Positions 35,798-44,733 are shown, numbered from the stretch's first letter. The stretch: DNA of 64,000 nt from TK10-74A sp965263065 (GCA_965263065.1 CBDHGH010000003.1:682001-746000), one strand, 5' to 3'. Program-made: numbers and translations. Notes: generated by a model not told the origin, from the letters alone.

Positions 35798-36382
35798 CTA
35801 CTCGGTCTCGGCGGCCGCGTCGGTCGACGCCTCCACCGCTTCGGACTCCGTCGCCGCCTCGCCGTCGGGCGGCTCATCCTCCATCTGTTCCAGCGCCGGC
35901 TCGTCCGGCTCCATCTGCTCTGGCTCCGGCTCCGGCTGGTCCGACGCGACCGTGACGCCGACGGTGGCGAACACGTTGCGGGTCAGCCGGACGCGCACCT
36001 CGTGCGTGCCGACCGTGCGGATCGCCTGGCCCAGCAGGACCTGGCGGTGGTCGACATCGCCGTCCGCGAGTTCGGCCAGCCGCTCGGCGATGGCGGCGGC
36101 CGTAATCGATCCGTACAGCCGTCCCTGTTCGCCCACCAGCGCGGTGAACAACAGCGCAGCGCCATCGATCTTGGCGGCGATGACGCTCGCCACGCCGTCG
36201 AGCTTGTCCTGGCGGATGCTGTCCGCCCGGGCGAGGCGCTCGCCACGCTCCAGGTTGTCCTTGGTCGCCGGGACGGCGAGGCCACGCGGAAGCAGGAAGT
36301 TGCGCGCGTAGCCCCTCTTGACCTCCTTGACCTCGCCGACCAGCGCGGAACCGGGCACTTCTTCAACGAAAACGACCTTCAT
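35798..36382 (-). CDS. rplI: 50S ribosomal protein L9 (bL9) with acidic C-terminal tail
   Basis: 194 residues. The N-terminal domain begins MKVVFVEEVPGSALVGEVKE with the conserved GYARNFLLPRGLA; the long helix and C-terminal domain end near residue 147. L9 is normally about 148. The extra 47 residues are acidic (many Glu-Pro and Met-Glu pairs) with no basic residue. I chose the ATG at 36382 for the canonical N-terminus; the frame is open upstream without similarity. The 278-nt upstream gap shows no promoter I can support. Confidence 0.92.
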   Translation of the reverse strand: MKVVFVEEVPGSALVGEVKEVKRGYARNFLLPRGLAVPATKDNLERGERLARADSIRQDKLDGVASVIAAKIDGAALLFTALVGEQGRLYGSITAAAIAERLAELADGDVDHRQVLLGQAIRTVGTHEVRVRLTRNVFATVGVTVASDQPEPEPEQMEPDEPALEQMEDEPPDGEAATESEAVEASTDAAAETE

Positions 36383-36660
36383 GGCGACTCTCCGTGCTGC
36401 CCGGAATGCGCCGGACTTCAGTGTCGGCCCATCCGGGGAATCGAGCCAAATGGGGGCTCGTGGATGACCCGGCTTATGGCGGGGCTCCTCCACGGAGTCC
36501 ACCGGGGGTCAACACGATAACTCGCGGCGGCGCGACGCTGTAGCGGTTCTGTCACAGCCGACGCCGGGGCCCTGCGTCGAGAGTCGTGCTCCTGCCTGCG
36601 CCCACCCTCTCACCACGATCATGGTAGTACAGATGTGCTAACCCTGGCGAGGCGGGGGAT

Positions 36661-38955
36661 TCAGCCGTCGAGCGCGCGGGGCAGGGCCTCGCGATGGGCG
36701 GCGGTGGCCTCGGCGAGGGCGACGTCGATCGCCGCGCCGAGGCGCAGCCGGGCGGCGGGGTCGGCCGCGGCGACCGTGCCCAGCGGTGTGACCACGACGC
36801 CGATCTCGGCGGCGAGGGCGGCCAGGGCGTCGGTGTGGGCGGGGTCCAGGCTGACGACGGCCCGCGCGCCGGCCTCCCCGAACAGCGCCGCGTCGTGTCG
36901 GCCGTCCCATGCCACGCCGGCGCAGTCGGCGCCGAGCGCCCCGGCGATCGCGCACTCGGCCAGCGCCACGGCGAGGCCGCCGTCGGAGCAGTCGTGGGCG
37001 GAGCCCAGCAGGCGCCGCCCCGCCGCCGCGACCAGCAGCCGCACCAGCGCGGCCTCGGCGTCGAGATCGACGGGGATGGGGCCCGCGACCCGGTCGTGCT
37101 GCTGGACGAGGAACTCACTGCCGCCGAGCGTCGCGGCGGGCTGCCCGATCTCCGCGCCCAGCAGCCAGATGGCGTCGCCGGGGCGCTGGAAGCCCATGCG
37201 CACGACGGTGGTCACGTCGTCGAGCACGCCCAGCATGCCGATGACCGGCGTCGGCGTGACGGCGACGCCGCTGCTCTCGTTGTAGAGCGAGACGTTGCCG
37301 GAGACGACGGGCGTGCCCAGGGCGCGGCAGGCGTCGCCGATGCCGCGCACGGCTTCGCGCAGCTGGTAGTAGATCTCGGGGCGCTCGGGGTTTCCGAAGT
37401 TGAGGCAGTCGGTCACGGCGAGCGGGCGGGCGCCGGTGCAGGCGACGTTGCGCGCCGCCTCGCAGACGCTGCGCGCGGCGCCGGCCCAAGGGTCGAGGCT
37501 CACGGCGCGGCCGGCGCCGTCGGTGCAGACGGCGATGGCGCGGTCGCTGCCCTTGATGCGCACGACGCCGGCGTCGGCGCCGGGCACGAGCACGGTGTTG
37601 GTCAGCACCTGCTGGTCGTACTGCTGGGTGACCCAGCGCTTGTCGGCGATGTTGGGGGCCGCGAGCAGCGCGAGCAGCGCCGCGTTCGCGTCGGCGATGT
37701 CGGGCAGGCCGGCCGGGTCGAAGGCGGCGCGGGCGGCGGCCCGCGGGTCGGGGCGGGCGTCGGGGACGTACGCCGGCGGGTCGGTGAGCAACCCGACCGG
37801 AGCCGCCGCGACCTCGGCGCCCGCCTCGTAGATGCGGGCGCGGTCGCCGTCGGTGGTCGCGCCGACGACGGCGGTGGGCAGGTCCCAGTACGCGAAGTGG
37901 GCGCGCACGTCGTCGACGTGCTGCGGCTTGGCGATGACGAGCATGCGCTCCTGGGACTCGGAGAGCATCACGTCGTAGGCGGTCATGCCGGCCTCGCGGC
38001 GGGGCACGGCGTCGACGTCGATCTCGATGCCGCTGTTGCCGCGGGCGGCGCACTCGACGCTGCTGCTGGTCAGGCCGGCGGCCCCGAAGTCCTGCAGGCC
38101 GACGATCCAGTCGCGGTGATCCTGTACCAGGTCGACGCAGGCCTCCATGAGCAGCTTCTCGAGGAAGGGGTTTCCGACCTGCACGGCGGGACGCCGCTCG
38201 GCGCTGCGCTCGTCGAGCTCGACGCTGGCGAAGGTCGCGCCGTGCAGGCCGTCGCGGCCGGTGTCGGCGCCGACGAGCAGCAGGACGTGGCCGGGGCCGC
38301 CGGTGGTCGCGCCGATCAGCGTGCCGCGCCGGGCGATGCCGACGCACATGGCGTTGACCAGCGGGTTGCCGCTGTACTGCGGCCCGAAGCGCACCTCGCC
38401 GCCGATGTTGGGGATGCCCAGGCAGTTGCCGTAGCCGCCGACGCCGGCCACGACGCCGCGCAGCAGGCGGCGGTTGCGCGGGCCGGCCTCCGGGTCGTCG
38501 AGGGGGCCGAAGCGCAGCGAGTCGAGCAGGGCGATCGGTCGCGCGCCCATGGCGAAGATGTCGCGCACGATGCCGCCCACGCCGGTGGCCGCGCCCTCGT
38601 AGGGCTCGATCGCGCTGGGGTGGTTGTGGGACTCGACCTTCATCACGACGACCCAGCCGTCGCCGATGTCGACCGCGCCCGCGTTCTCGCCGCCGAGTTC
38701 GGTGAGCACGTGCGGGGCCTGGGTCGGGAAGTGGCGGAAGAGGGGCTTGCTGTGCTTGTAGCCGCAGTGCTCGCTCCACAGCGCGCCCAGCATGCCCAGT
38801 TCGACCGGCGTCAGGTCGCGATCGAGGTGGTCGCGGGCGCGCCGGTACTCGTCGCGGGAGAGCGCGAGCTGCGCCAGCGTCTCGTCATCGACGGCGACGG
38901 GCGCGGCATCGGCGACGCGCGCGCCCGGTTGATCAGCAGGGCGGTCGCCGGGCAT
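36661..38955 (-). CDS. purL: Phosphoribosylformylglycinamidine synthase subunit PurL
   Basis: 764-residue small-type PurL (the large eukaryote-like type is about 1300). The start MPGDRPADQPGARVAD at 38955 overlaps the purQ stop (ATGA). It shows LGALWSEHCGYKHSKP, the VVVMKVESHNHPSAIEPYEGAATGVGG core and NVACTGARPLAVTDCLNFGNP. It works with PurQ as glutaminase; PurS was not found in the window. The C-terminus is unremarkable. Confidence 0.95.
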   Translation of the reverse strand: MPGDRPADQPGARVADAAPVAVDDETLAQLALSRDEYRRARDHLDRDLTPVELGMLGALWSEHCGYKHSKPLFRHFPTQAPHVLTELGGENAGAVDIGDGWVVVMKVESHNHPSAIEPYEGAATGVGGIVRDIFAMGARPIALLDSLRFGPLDDPEAGPRNRRLLRGVVAGVGGYGNCLGIPNIGGEVRFGPQYSGNPLVNAMCVGIARRGTLIGATTGGPGHVLLLVGADTGRDGLHGATFASVELDERSAERRPAVQVGNPFLEKLLMEACVDLVQDHRDWIVGLQDFGAAGLTSSSVECAARGNSGIEIDVDAVPRREAGMTAYDVMLSESQERMLVIAKPQHVDDVRAHFAYWDLPTAVVGATTDGDRARIYEAGAEVAAAPVGLLTDPPAYVPDARPDPRAAARAAFDPAGLPDIADANAALLALLAAPNIADKRWVTQQYDQQVLTNTVLVPGADAGVVRIKGSDRAIAVCTDGAGRAVSLDPWAGAARSVCEAARNVACTGARPLAVTDCLNFGNPERPEIYYQLREAVRGIGDACRALGTPVVSGNVSLYNESSGVAVTPTPVIGMLGVLDDVTTVVRMGFQRPGDAIWLLGAEIGQPAATLGGSEFLVQQHDRVAGPIPVDLDAEAALVRLLVAAAGRRLLGSAHDCSDGGLAVALAECAIAGALGADCAGVAWDGRHDAALFGEAGARAVVSLDPAHTDALAALAAEIGVVVTPLGTVAAADPAARLRLGAAIDVALAEATAAHREALPRALDG

Positions 38956-39644
38956 CAGCCCCACCACTCGATCATCGACCGCCAGATCAGCAGGCCGTCC
39001 TCGCCGCCCAGCAGGGCCTCGCTGGATCGCTCGGGGTGGGGCATCATGCCCAGCACGTTGCCGGCGGCGTTGATCACGCCGGCGATGTTGGCGCGTGAGC
39101 CGTTGGGGTTGGCGCCGGGCGTGACCCGCCCGGCCGGGTCGGAATAGCGGAAGACGATGCGGCGCTCCGCCTCGAGCTCGGCCAGGGTGTCGTCGTCGAC
39201 GAAGTAGTTGCCCTCGCCGTGGGAGATGGGCAGCATCAGGGCGTCGCCGGCGCGGCTGGCGCAGCTGAAGCCGGTGTCGTCGCGGGCGACGCGGACGTAC
39301 TGCTCCTGGCAGCGGAACTGCAGGCTGTCGTTGCGCAGCAGCGCCCCGGGCAGCAGCCCCGCCTCGCAGAGGATCTGGAAGCCGTTGCAGGAGCCGAAGA
39401 CGGGCCGGCCGGCCTGGGCGTGACGCTGGAGCGCGCCCATGACGGGCGAGAAGCGGGCGATGGCGCCGCAGCGCAGGTAGTCGCCGTAGGAGAAGCCGCC
39501 CGGCACGACGACGGCGTCGTAGCCGTCCAGGTTCGCCTCGCGATGCCAGACGCGATCGGCCTGCTGGCCCAGCCGGGCCTGCAGGACGTGCTGGCAATCG
39601 CCATCGGACCAGGTGCCGGGGAAGACGAGAACGGCGAAACGCAC
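38955..39644 (-). CDS. purQ: Phosphoribosylformylglycinamidine synthase subunit PurQ (glutaminase)
   Basis: 229-residue class I glutamine amidotransferase. The nucleophile is the Cys of FGSCNGFQILCEAGLLPGAL; the His of the triad is in MMPHPERSSEALLG with a following acidic residue. The N-terminus MRFAVLVFPGTWSDGD is typical. It is coupled to purL by ATGA overlap. Confidence 0.95.
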   Translation of the reverse strand: MRFAVLVFPGTWSDGDCQHVLQARLGQQADRVWHREANLDGYDAVVVPGGFSYGDYLRCGAIARFSPVMGALQRHAQAGRPVFGSCNGFQILCEAGLLPGALLRNDSLQFRCQEQYVRVARDDTGFSCASRAGDALMLPISHGEGNYFVDDDTLAELEAERRIVFRYSDPAGRVTPGANPNGSRANIAGVINAAGNVLGMMPHPERSSEALLGGEDGLLIWRSMIEWWG

Positions 39645-39697
39645 CGAACCCCCTCTGGTCCGCAGCGTATCAGCGGGCGGGCCAGGGGCCAGCGGCC

Positions 39698-41902
39698 TTA
39701 GGCGCGACGGGCGGGGCGCTCCAGCTCGGGCAGGGCGCCGCCGTCGACGGGGGCGTCGCTGCTGGGGGCGGGCGCGCCGCTGGGCACGGGGGCCGCGCCG
39801 CGGCGGCGCTCCGCCTCGCTCGGCTCCGGGTATTCGATGCGGGGGTGGTAGACGCCGTTGAGCGTGACCTTGAAGGACTCGCCGATGGCCTGGATCTGGC
39901 GCAGGGTGAGGTCGCAGTCGTCGAACTGGTGCTCGTTGAGGCGCTCCTGGATCACGGCGTCGACGAGCCGCGCGATGGTCTCCTCGTCGCGCGCCTTGCT
40001 GGAGCGCACGACGGCCTCGGTCGAGTCGGACATCATCACGATCGCGGTCTCCTTGCGGCGCGGCCGGGGTCCGCCGTAGGTGAAGAGCCCGGGGTCGACG
40101 CTGGGGTCGCGCTGGGCCGCCTTGCGGTAGAAGTAGGTCACCAGCCGCGTGCCGTGGTGCTCGGGGATGAAGGCGCGCACCGGCTCCGGCAGGTGGTAGC
40201 GCTTGGCCAGCTCGACGCCGCGGCGGACGTGATCCTGGATCACGCTGGCGCTCTCCAGCGGGTCCAGCGCATCGTGCGGGTTGCCGCCGTCGGCCTGGTT
40301 CTCGATGTACATGTGCGGCTGGGCCAGCTTGCCGATGTCGTGGTAGTAGGCGCCGACGCGGACCAGGAGGGCGTCGGCGCCGACCTGGGCGGCGGCGCGC
40401 TCGGCCATCGTCGCGACGAGCAGCGAATGGTGGAACGTGCCCGGCGACTCTTCCTGCAGGCGTCGCAGCAGGGGCTGGGTGAACTGCGCCAGCTCCAGCA
40501 GGTGCAAGCGGGTGGCGATGCCGAAGACCTGGCCCAGGAACGAGAACGCGCCGATGACCAGCACCGAGGTCGCGATCGCGAGGATGACGGAGGCCAGGGC
40601 GAGCAGCCCCAGGTCGACGGTGGCGCGGGCCGGGTCGAGCAGCCAGAAGGAGAGCCCGGTGAGGAACGCCGTGGCGCCGACCACGCCCCCGGTCGCGCCG
40701 TACTGGGTGACGTGCATCACGCGCTGCGTGGCGAGCACGCCGGCCACGCCGGTGAACAGGAAGACGATCAGCGGGCGCAGCGCCTGGGCGCCGACGAACC
40801 CCTCGCCGGCGACGAAGCTGGGGTGGATCACGGCGGCGACGCCGGCCAGCACGGCGACCACGACCGCGACCACGATGGCCAGGCTGCGCTCGAGCAGGGC
40901 GGCCACGAGGATGGCGGCCGTCGCGAGGGGCAGGCCCACATCGAAATAGTCGTCCAGGTGGCCGGGCAGGATCTCGGGCAGGAGCCAGCGCGCCAGCGCG
41001 ACGAACACCACGACCAGCAACACGATCATGCCCAGGCGGCGGTTGCTGGCCGCGGCCTCGGGCGCCGCCAGCAGCAGATACGCCCCCAGCGTGACGGCGC
41101 CGGCCAGGGCCAGAATCAGCATCGCGACGAAGTCATCGACCGGGATGCCGCCGCCCTTCAGGGGGAGCCGCGCCAGGGCGCTGGCGGCGGCGGGTCCGAC
41201 CACCTCCCCGGCGGGCACGATCACGTCGCCCTCGGCGAAGGCCACGGTGACCTCGTCGATGCGCAGGCGCGCGTCGGCCCGGCCCGCCTCGGTGGCCTCC
41301 GCGTCGATGGTGATGTTGGCCGAGACGCGGGGCGCGACGAGGGCCGTGACGAGGCGCATCTGCTCGTTGTTGAGATCGTCGGCGACGCGCTCCTCCATGG
41401 TCTCCCGGACGGTGACCACGTCGGCGTCGCTGATGTTGCCGGTCAGGATGTCGGTCAGGAGCCCCAGCGACTCCTCCCGCACGGTGCGCCAATCGCGGGG
41501 GTTGAGCTCCAGCAGCAGGAAGTCGGCCGGGCCCACGCTGAGGTCGGGGATGGCGTCGAGGGCGCGACCCTGCTCGGTCTCGCTGAGGCCGCGGTCGCTG
41601 CGGACCGCGTCGATCGCGTCGAGGGTGGTGCTGAGCGTGGCGACCTCGCGCCCGCGGACGCCGGCATCGAAGATCAGCACCGGCGCGACCTTCGCGGCCG
41701 CTTCCGCCCGCGCGAGGTCGGTGGCGCCTTCGTCGACGACGCGCACGTCGATCACGGCGACCACGTCGGCGTCGGCCACCTCGCCCAGCATCGGCAGCCG
41801 TTCGGCCGCCCGGGTGGGGATCAGCGCAAGCGTGAGCAGCAGCGTGAAGCACGCGACGAAGATGGCGATGCGGGCCGGGGAATAGAACGCCGCGGGTGAC
41901 AT
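39698..41902 (-). CDS. 7TM-HD family cyclic-di-AMP phosphodiesterase (PgpH/YqfF type)
   Basis: 734 residues. The N-terminal helix and extracellular 7TMR-HDED region (about 30-270) are followed by seven membrane helices (about 270-480) and a cytoplasmic HD domain: FHHSLLVATMAERAA, YYHDIGKLAQPHMY, VIQDHVRRGVELAKRY, FIPEHHGTRLVTYF, and the MMSDSTEAVVRS segment. PgpH-type enzymes hydrolyse c-di-AMP. The last 35 residues are a Pro/Ala-rich tail. The ATG lies 6 nt after a TATGAT box, suggesting a leaderless mRNA. Confidence 0.9.
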   Translation of the reverse strand: MSPAAFYSPARIAIFVACFTLLLTLALIPTRAAERLPMLGEVADADVVAVIDVRVVDEGATDLARAEAAAKVAPVLIFDAGVRGREVATLSTTLDAIDAVRSDRGLSETEQGRALDAIPDLSVGPADFLLLELNPRDWRTVREESLGLLTDILTGNISDADVVTVRETMEERVADDLNNEQMRLVTALVAPRVSANITIDAEATEAGRADARLRIDEVTVAFAEGDVIVPAGEVVGPAAASALARLPLKGGGIPVDDFVAMLILALAGAVTLGAYLLLAAPEAAASNRRLGMIVLLVVVFVALARWLLPEILPGHLDDYFDVGLPLATAAILVAALLERSLAIVVAVVVAVLAGVAAVIHPSFVAGEGFVGAQALRPLIVFLFTGVAGVLATQRVMHVTQYGATGGVVGATAFLTGLSFWLLDPARATVDLGLLALASVILAIATSVLVIGAFSFLGQVFGIATRLHLLELAQFTQPLLRRLQEESPGTFHHSLLVATMAERAAAQVGADALLVRVGAYYHDIGKLAQPHMYIENQADGGNPHDALDPLESASVIQDHVRRGVELAKRYHLPEPVRAFIPEHHGTRLVTYFYRKAAQRDPSVDPGLFTYGGPRPRRKETAIVMMSDSTEAVVRSSKARDEETIARLVDAVIQERLNEHQFDDCDLTLRQIQAIGESFKVTLNGVYHPRIEYPEPSEAERRRGAAPVPSGAPAPSSDAPVDGGALPELERPARRA

Positions 41903-41908
41903 GTGGTC

Positions 41909-41914
41909 ATCATA
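41909..41914 (-). promoter_or_regulatory. -10 box 6 nt before the PgpH start (leaderless)
   Basis: Minus-strand TATGAT, five of six consensus bases, ends 6 nt before the ATG at 41902. The predicted transcription start is within two bases of the A of the start codon. No clear -35. Confidence 0.45.
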
Positions 41915-41935
41915 CGGCGGCCCGCGCGGGGCGGA

Positions 41936-42385
41936 TCAGCCGCCGAGCAGTTCGCCCACGACTTCATTGACGAGGCGGCCGTCGGCCTTGCCGCGCAGTT
42001 GGCCCATGAGCGGCCCCATGACCTTGCCCTTGTCGCCGGGCCCGCTCGCGCCGGTGCGCGCCACGACGGCCTGGGCGGCGGCCATGATCGCGTCGCGGCC
42101 CATCTGCGCGGGCAGGTAGGCCTCGAGCACGCCGATCTCGGCGCGCTCCCGGTCGGCCAGATCCTCGCGCCCGCCGGCCTCGAACTGCTCGATCGAGTCC
42201 TGGCGCTGGCGCAGCTGCTTCTGGATGATCGTCAGCACCACGGCGTCGTCGACCTCGCCGCGCTGTTCGATGTCGGCGTTCTTGATGGCCGCCTGCAGCA
42301 GCCGGATGGTGTCGCGACGCAGCGCATCCTTCGCGCGCATCGCGGTCCTCACGTCCTCGCGGAGTTGATCACGTAATCCGGCCAT
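41936..42385 (-). CDS. GatB/YqeY-domain protein
   Basis: 149 residues, the YqeY family related to the tRNA-binding tail domain of GatB. It shows LREDVRTAMRAKDALRRDTIRLLQAAIKN, then EIGVLEAYLPAQMG and KVMGPLMGQLRGKADG. It is commonly found next to rpsU or pgpH in other genomes; exact function is not known. It ends 33 nt before pgpH starts, on the same strand, and follows the tiny-protein genes after the 14-bp repeats. Confidence 0.88.
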   Translation of the reverse strand: MAGLRDQLREDVRTAMRAKDALRRDTIRLLQAAIKNADIEQRGEVDDAVVLTIIQKQLRQRQDSIEQFEAGGREDLADRERAEIGVLEAYLPAQMGRDAIMAAAQAVVARTGASGPGDKGKVMGPLMGQLRGKADGRLVNEVVGELLGG

Positions 42386-42470
42386 GCCACCCCCTCGCGC
42401 CGCCCCGGCGCTTGCCTCCCGCGGACGATACGCGAAAGGCCGCGGAGCGGCGGCCCCATCGATCGCGCCA

Positions 42471-42540
42471 GCCAGTCAGCGTCAGTCCGTCCGCGCCAGT
42501 CCGTCAGCGCCGGTCCGTCAGCGCCGGTCCGTCAGCCTCA
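42471..42540. repeat. 14-bp tandem repeat, five copies
   Basis: Units of GTCCGTCAGCGCCG (best copies 42499-42512 and 42513-42526), with variants either side. It occupies the gap between a 47-residue gene and yqeY and overlaps the stop of the former. The 14-bp period is not a multiple of three. Confidence 0.8.
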
Positions 42541-42681
42541 GTCCGCCGACGGCAGCACTTTCGGCTGCATCAGCTCCATCGCGCGGTCGCCGATCTTGAG
42601 GTCGCAATCGCCCGGCTTGATGCAGAGCACCTCAATGCCGGTCTCTTCGTCCTTGTAGCGCTTGCCAAGTTGCACAGCCAT
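42538..42681 (-). CDS. Tiny protein (47 aa), degenerate desulforedoxin-like paralogue
   Basis: 47 residues, MAVQLGKRYKDEETGIEVLC at the start and a MELMQPKVLPSAD end. It is clearly a paralogue of the 40-residue gene just upstream (shared GKRY start, E-F/V-x-V and GDAxLK-like positions) but lacks the CxxC pair; only two Cys remain (VLC and GDCDL). Small proteins with this pattern resemble the iron-binding desulforedoxin or zinc-ribbon fold. It may have lost metal binding. It should share the promoter at 42903-42931. Confidence 0.7.
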   Translation of the reverse strand: MAVQLGKRYKDEETGIEVLCIKPGDCDLKIGDRAMELMQPKVLPSAD

Positions 42682-42735
42682 GGGTTCGGTCTCCTGGACG
42701 CCGGGGGGCGGTCCGTTTTCGCTCCCCGGGCTCGA

Positions 42736-42858
42736 CTACTTCTTCTCCACGAGCGCCGCGTCGCCGCAGCGCAACTCGGCGTCGCCGCCGCGCGTCACGA
42801 TGAACTCGGCGCCGCAATTGGGGCAGGTGTAGCGCTTGCCGGTCTGGGCAGGGGGCAT
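42736..42858 (-). CDS. Tiny zinc-ribbon/desulforedoxin-like protein (40 aa)
   Basis: 40 residues: TGKRYTCPNCGAEFIVTRGG followed by DAELRCGDAALVEKK. One CxxC and one further Cys, a compact metal-site pattern close to desulforedoxin (which has four). Too small to assign by motif alone. The start is fixed by the ATG at 42858, about 38 nt after a good promoter. Its paralogue follows after a 54-nt gap. Confidence 0.72.
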   Translation of the reverse strand: MPPAQTGKRYTCPNCGAEFIVTRGGDAELRCGDAALVEKK

Positions 42859-42902
42859 GGGGTCGCTCTCCAGATAAGACTCTTGATAGCAGAATGGCGG
42901 GA

Positions 42903-42931
42903 AGTGTACCCAGCGAGCCTCAGAGCGTCAA
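42903..42931 (-). promoter_or_regulatory. Promoter of the tiny zinc-ribbon genes
   Basis: Minus strand TTGACG (42931-42926), 17 nt, TACACT (42908-42903). Five of six and four of six consensus bases at optimal spacing. It lies in the gap after the cytochrome c gene. Confidence 0.6.
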
Positions 42932-42945
42932 AGCCGCGCGCCGGA

Positions 42946-43890
42946 TCAGCGCTGGCCACAGGTGCCACGGGTCAGTTCCAGGGGCAGCGGCTGCTGTTGG
43001 ATGGGGCGGCCCACCTCCACCTTGCTGATGGCGTCCTCGAGCGCCTCCCGCGCCTCGGCGAGATTGACCCGGGCGAGCGCGTCGTGGGCGCGGATGAGCG
43101 CGACTTCGGCGTCCCCGTCGGACGCGTTCAGGGCATCGGCGACGCCCTCCTCCAGCAGCGCCGCCTCGCGGGCCGCCATCTCGGCCTCGAGCGCCTCCAG
43201 CGCGTCGTCGTCGTCCGCGGCCGTGGCCTCGGCGAGCGCTTCCGCGAACTCCGCCTTGAGTTGGGCGGTGATGCCGTCGCGGGTGAGCTCGAGGATGGCC
43301 GTCTCCAGCGCGACGGCCAGGTCGCCGCCGGCGGCATCGATCGCGGCGTTGACCGCGGTGGCGACGAAGGACGCGCGGGTGCCGGTCACCGCCAGGTCAG
43401 CGGCCTCTTCCAGGCCGGCAAGGCTCAGCTCGTCCTGCTCGACGGCGAGGTGCACGGCCTCTTCCCAGGCGTTGCCGGCGTTGGTGGTGATCAGCGTGAC
43501 CAGGTTCTCGATGTGGAAGAAGTTCAGCGAGCCGCCGTGGGCCACGGCCCAGGGCGGCATCGCGGTGCCGTTGCGCCCGCACTCAATCGTGCCGCGGTAG
43601 CGGGCCTGCAGTTCGTCCAGGGCGGGGTCGTTGAAGGAGCGGAAGGCCAGGGTGTTCGCGGGCGTGTTGAGGGCCAGGCCGATCAGGCCCTCGCCGGCGT
43701 TGCCGTGGCAGACGCGGCAGTTGTTGGCGAAGATGCGGGCGCCGCGTTCGGCGGCTTCAATGAGGTGCTGGTCTTCGGCCTCGGCGCGGCGGCCGTCGTC
43801 GAACCAGACGTAGGCGCCCAGGCTGGCGACGCCCAGGAACATCAGGATCGTCATCGCGATGATCTGCTTGTGCGTGTTCTGGCTGCTCAT
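42946..43890 (-). CDS. Membrane-anchored cytochrome c with long helical C-terminal domain
   Basis: 314 residues. One N-terminal membrane segment (about 9-28, cytoplasmic MSSQNTHKQ), then a c-type haem domain with CRVCH near residue 59 and a later Met ligand candidate in NGTAMPPW. From about residue 150 the protein is an Ala/Glu/Asp-rich helical region with no haem motif, unlike ordinary complex III cytochromes. It is the last gene of a b6-type complex and presumably takes electrons from the Rieske protein. Confidence 0.88.
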   Translation of the reverse strand: MSSQNTHKQIIAMTILMFLGVASLGAYVWFDDGRRAEAEDQHLIEAAERGARIFANNCRVCHGNAGEGLIGLALNTPANTLAFRSFNDPALDELQARYRGTIECGRNGTAMPPWAVAHGGSLNFFHIENLVTLITTNAGNAWEEAVHLAVEQDELSLAGLEEAADLAVTGTRASFVATAVNAAIDAAGGDLAVALETAILELTRDGITAQLKAEFAEALAEATAADDDDALEALEAEMAAREAALLEEGVADALNASDGDAEVALIRAHDALARVNLAEAREALEDAISKVEVGRPIQQQPLPLELTRGTCGQR

Positions 43891-43929
43891 GCCGCGACCT
43901 CGCGGTGGCGACGCCCATCCATGGACCGC

Positions 43930-44733
43930 TTAGGCATAGGGGACCGTCCGTTGCGGGTTGTCCTGGTCGCCCTTGCGAACCACGCCGGTATCGACGCTCA
44001 GGGAGCCGTCCGGGTTGACGGTCACCTCCATCGTGTCCATGGGGCGCGGCGCGGGGCCGAAGACGCGCACGCCGGCGGGGGTGTAGGTCGAGCCGTGGCA
44101 GGGGCAGCGGAACCAGCCGGTGACGCCCTCGAAGTTGAAGGTGCCGCGCCAGGGCACGGTGCAGCCCAGGTGGGGGCACTTCCACCACAGCGCCAGCAGG
44201 CCGGTGTCGCCCTCGAAGCCGAAGCCGCCGTGGGTGCCGGCGCCGGCCTCAAGATGGCTGAGCCAGAACTTGCCGGGCGTGACGCGGACCGGATCGTCGC
44301 CCGCTTCTGGGACGAGCGTCGCGGAGACGGGCACCTTGCCCCCGAAGCCCTGCACGCCGCGCGGCCAGAAGAACGACAAGAAGGCCGCCAGCGCGCCGGT
44401 CAGGCCGAAGCCCATGCCGCCCCAGAAGGTGGCCTTCACGAATTGGCGGCGATTCATCTCCGCGCGGTGGGCGCGGCGGCGCTGGGCGCGCGTGACGATG
44501 GCGCGCTCGCCGACCTGCTCGTCGGTGACGACGGCGCGGCCGCTGGTGTCGAGGTGCGGGGCGCGGGCAGGGCGCGAGCCGGAGGCGATCTCGGCCGGGG
44601 CGGCCTCGATCTGGGACGGGCCGCCCTCGCCCAGGGGCCGCGCGACGACGCCGCTGCCCGGGGCCGCGGGCGGCGGCTCCTCATTCACGGCGGCAGCCGG
44701 CGCGGGGGTGGTCTGGTCGCCGGGGGCCGTCAC
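43930..44733 (-). CDS. Rieske iron-sulfur protein of the b6-type complex
   Basis: 267 residues. The [2Fe-2S] ligands are CPHLGC and CPCHGS, with a disulfide-type layout; the GSTYTPAGVRVFGPAPRPMD loop is typical. The twin-Arg-like RRQFVKATFWGGMGFG precedes the single membrane anchor at about residue 95. The preceding 90 residues are a low-complexity Pro/Ala/Glu extension, unusual for Rieske proteins. I chose the GTG at 44733, which overlaps the cytochrome b subunit stop (GTGA); an internal ATG (MNRRQF) would remove the extension. Confidence 0.9.
   Translation of the reverse strand: MTAPGDQTTPAPAAAVNEEPPPAAPGSGVVARPLGEGGPSQIEAAPAEIASGSRPARAPHLDTSGRAVVTDEQVGERAIVTRAQRRRAHRAEMNRRQFVKATFWGGMGFGLTGALAAFLSFFWPRGVQGFGGKVPVSATLVPEAGDDPVRVTPGKFWLSHLEAGAGTHGGFGFEGDTGLLALWWKCPHLGCTVPWRGTFNFEGVTGWFRCPCHGSTYTPAGVRVFGPAPRPMDTMEVTVNPDGSLSVDTGVVRKGDQDNPQRTVPYA

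Noticed and set aside
39845..41899. 684-residue plus-strand frame opposite pgpH
   Set aside because: No hydrophobic or domain pattern; the minus strand has a clear 7TM-HD protein.
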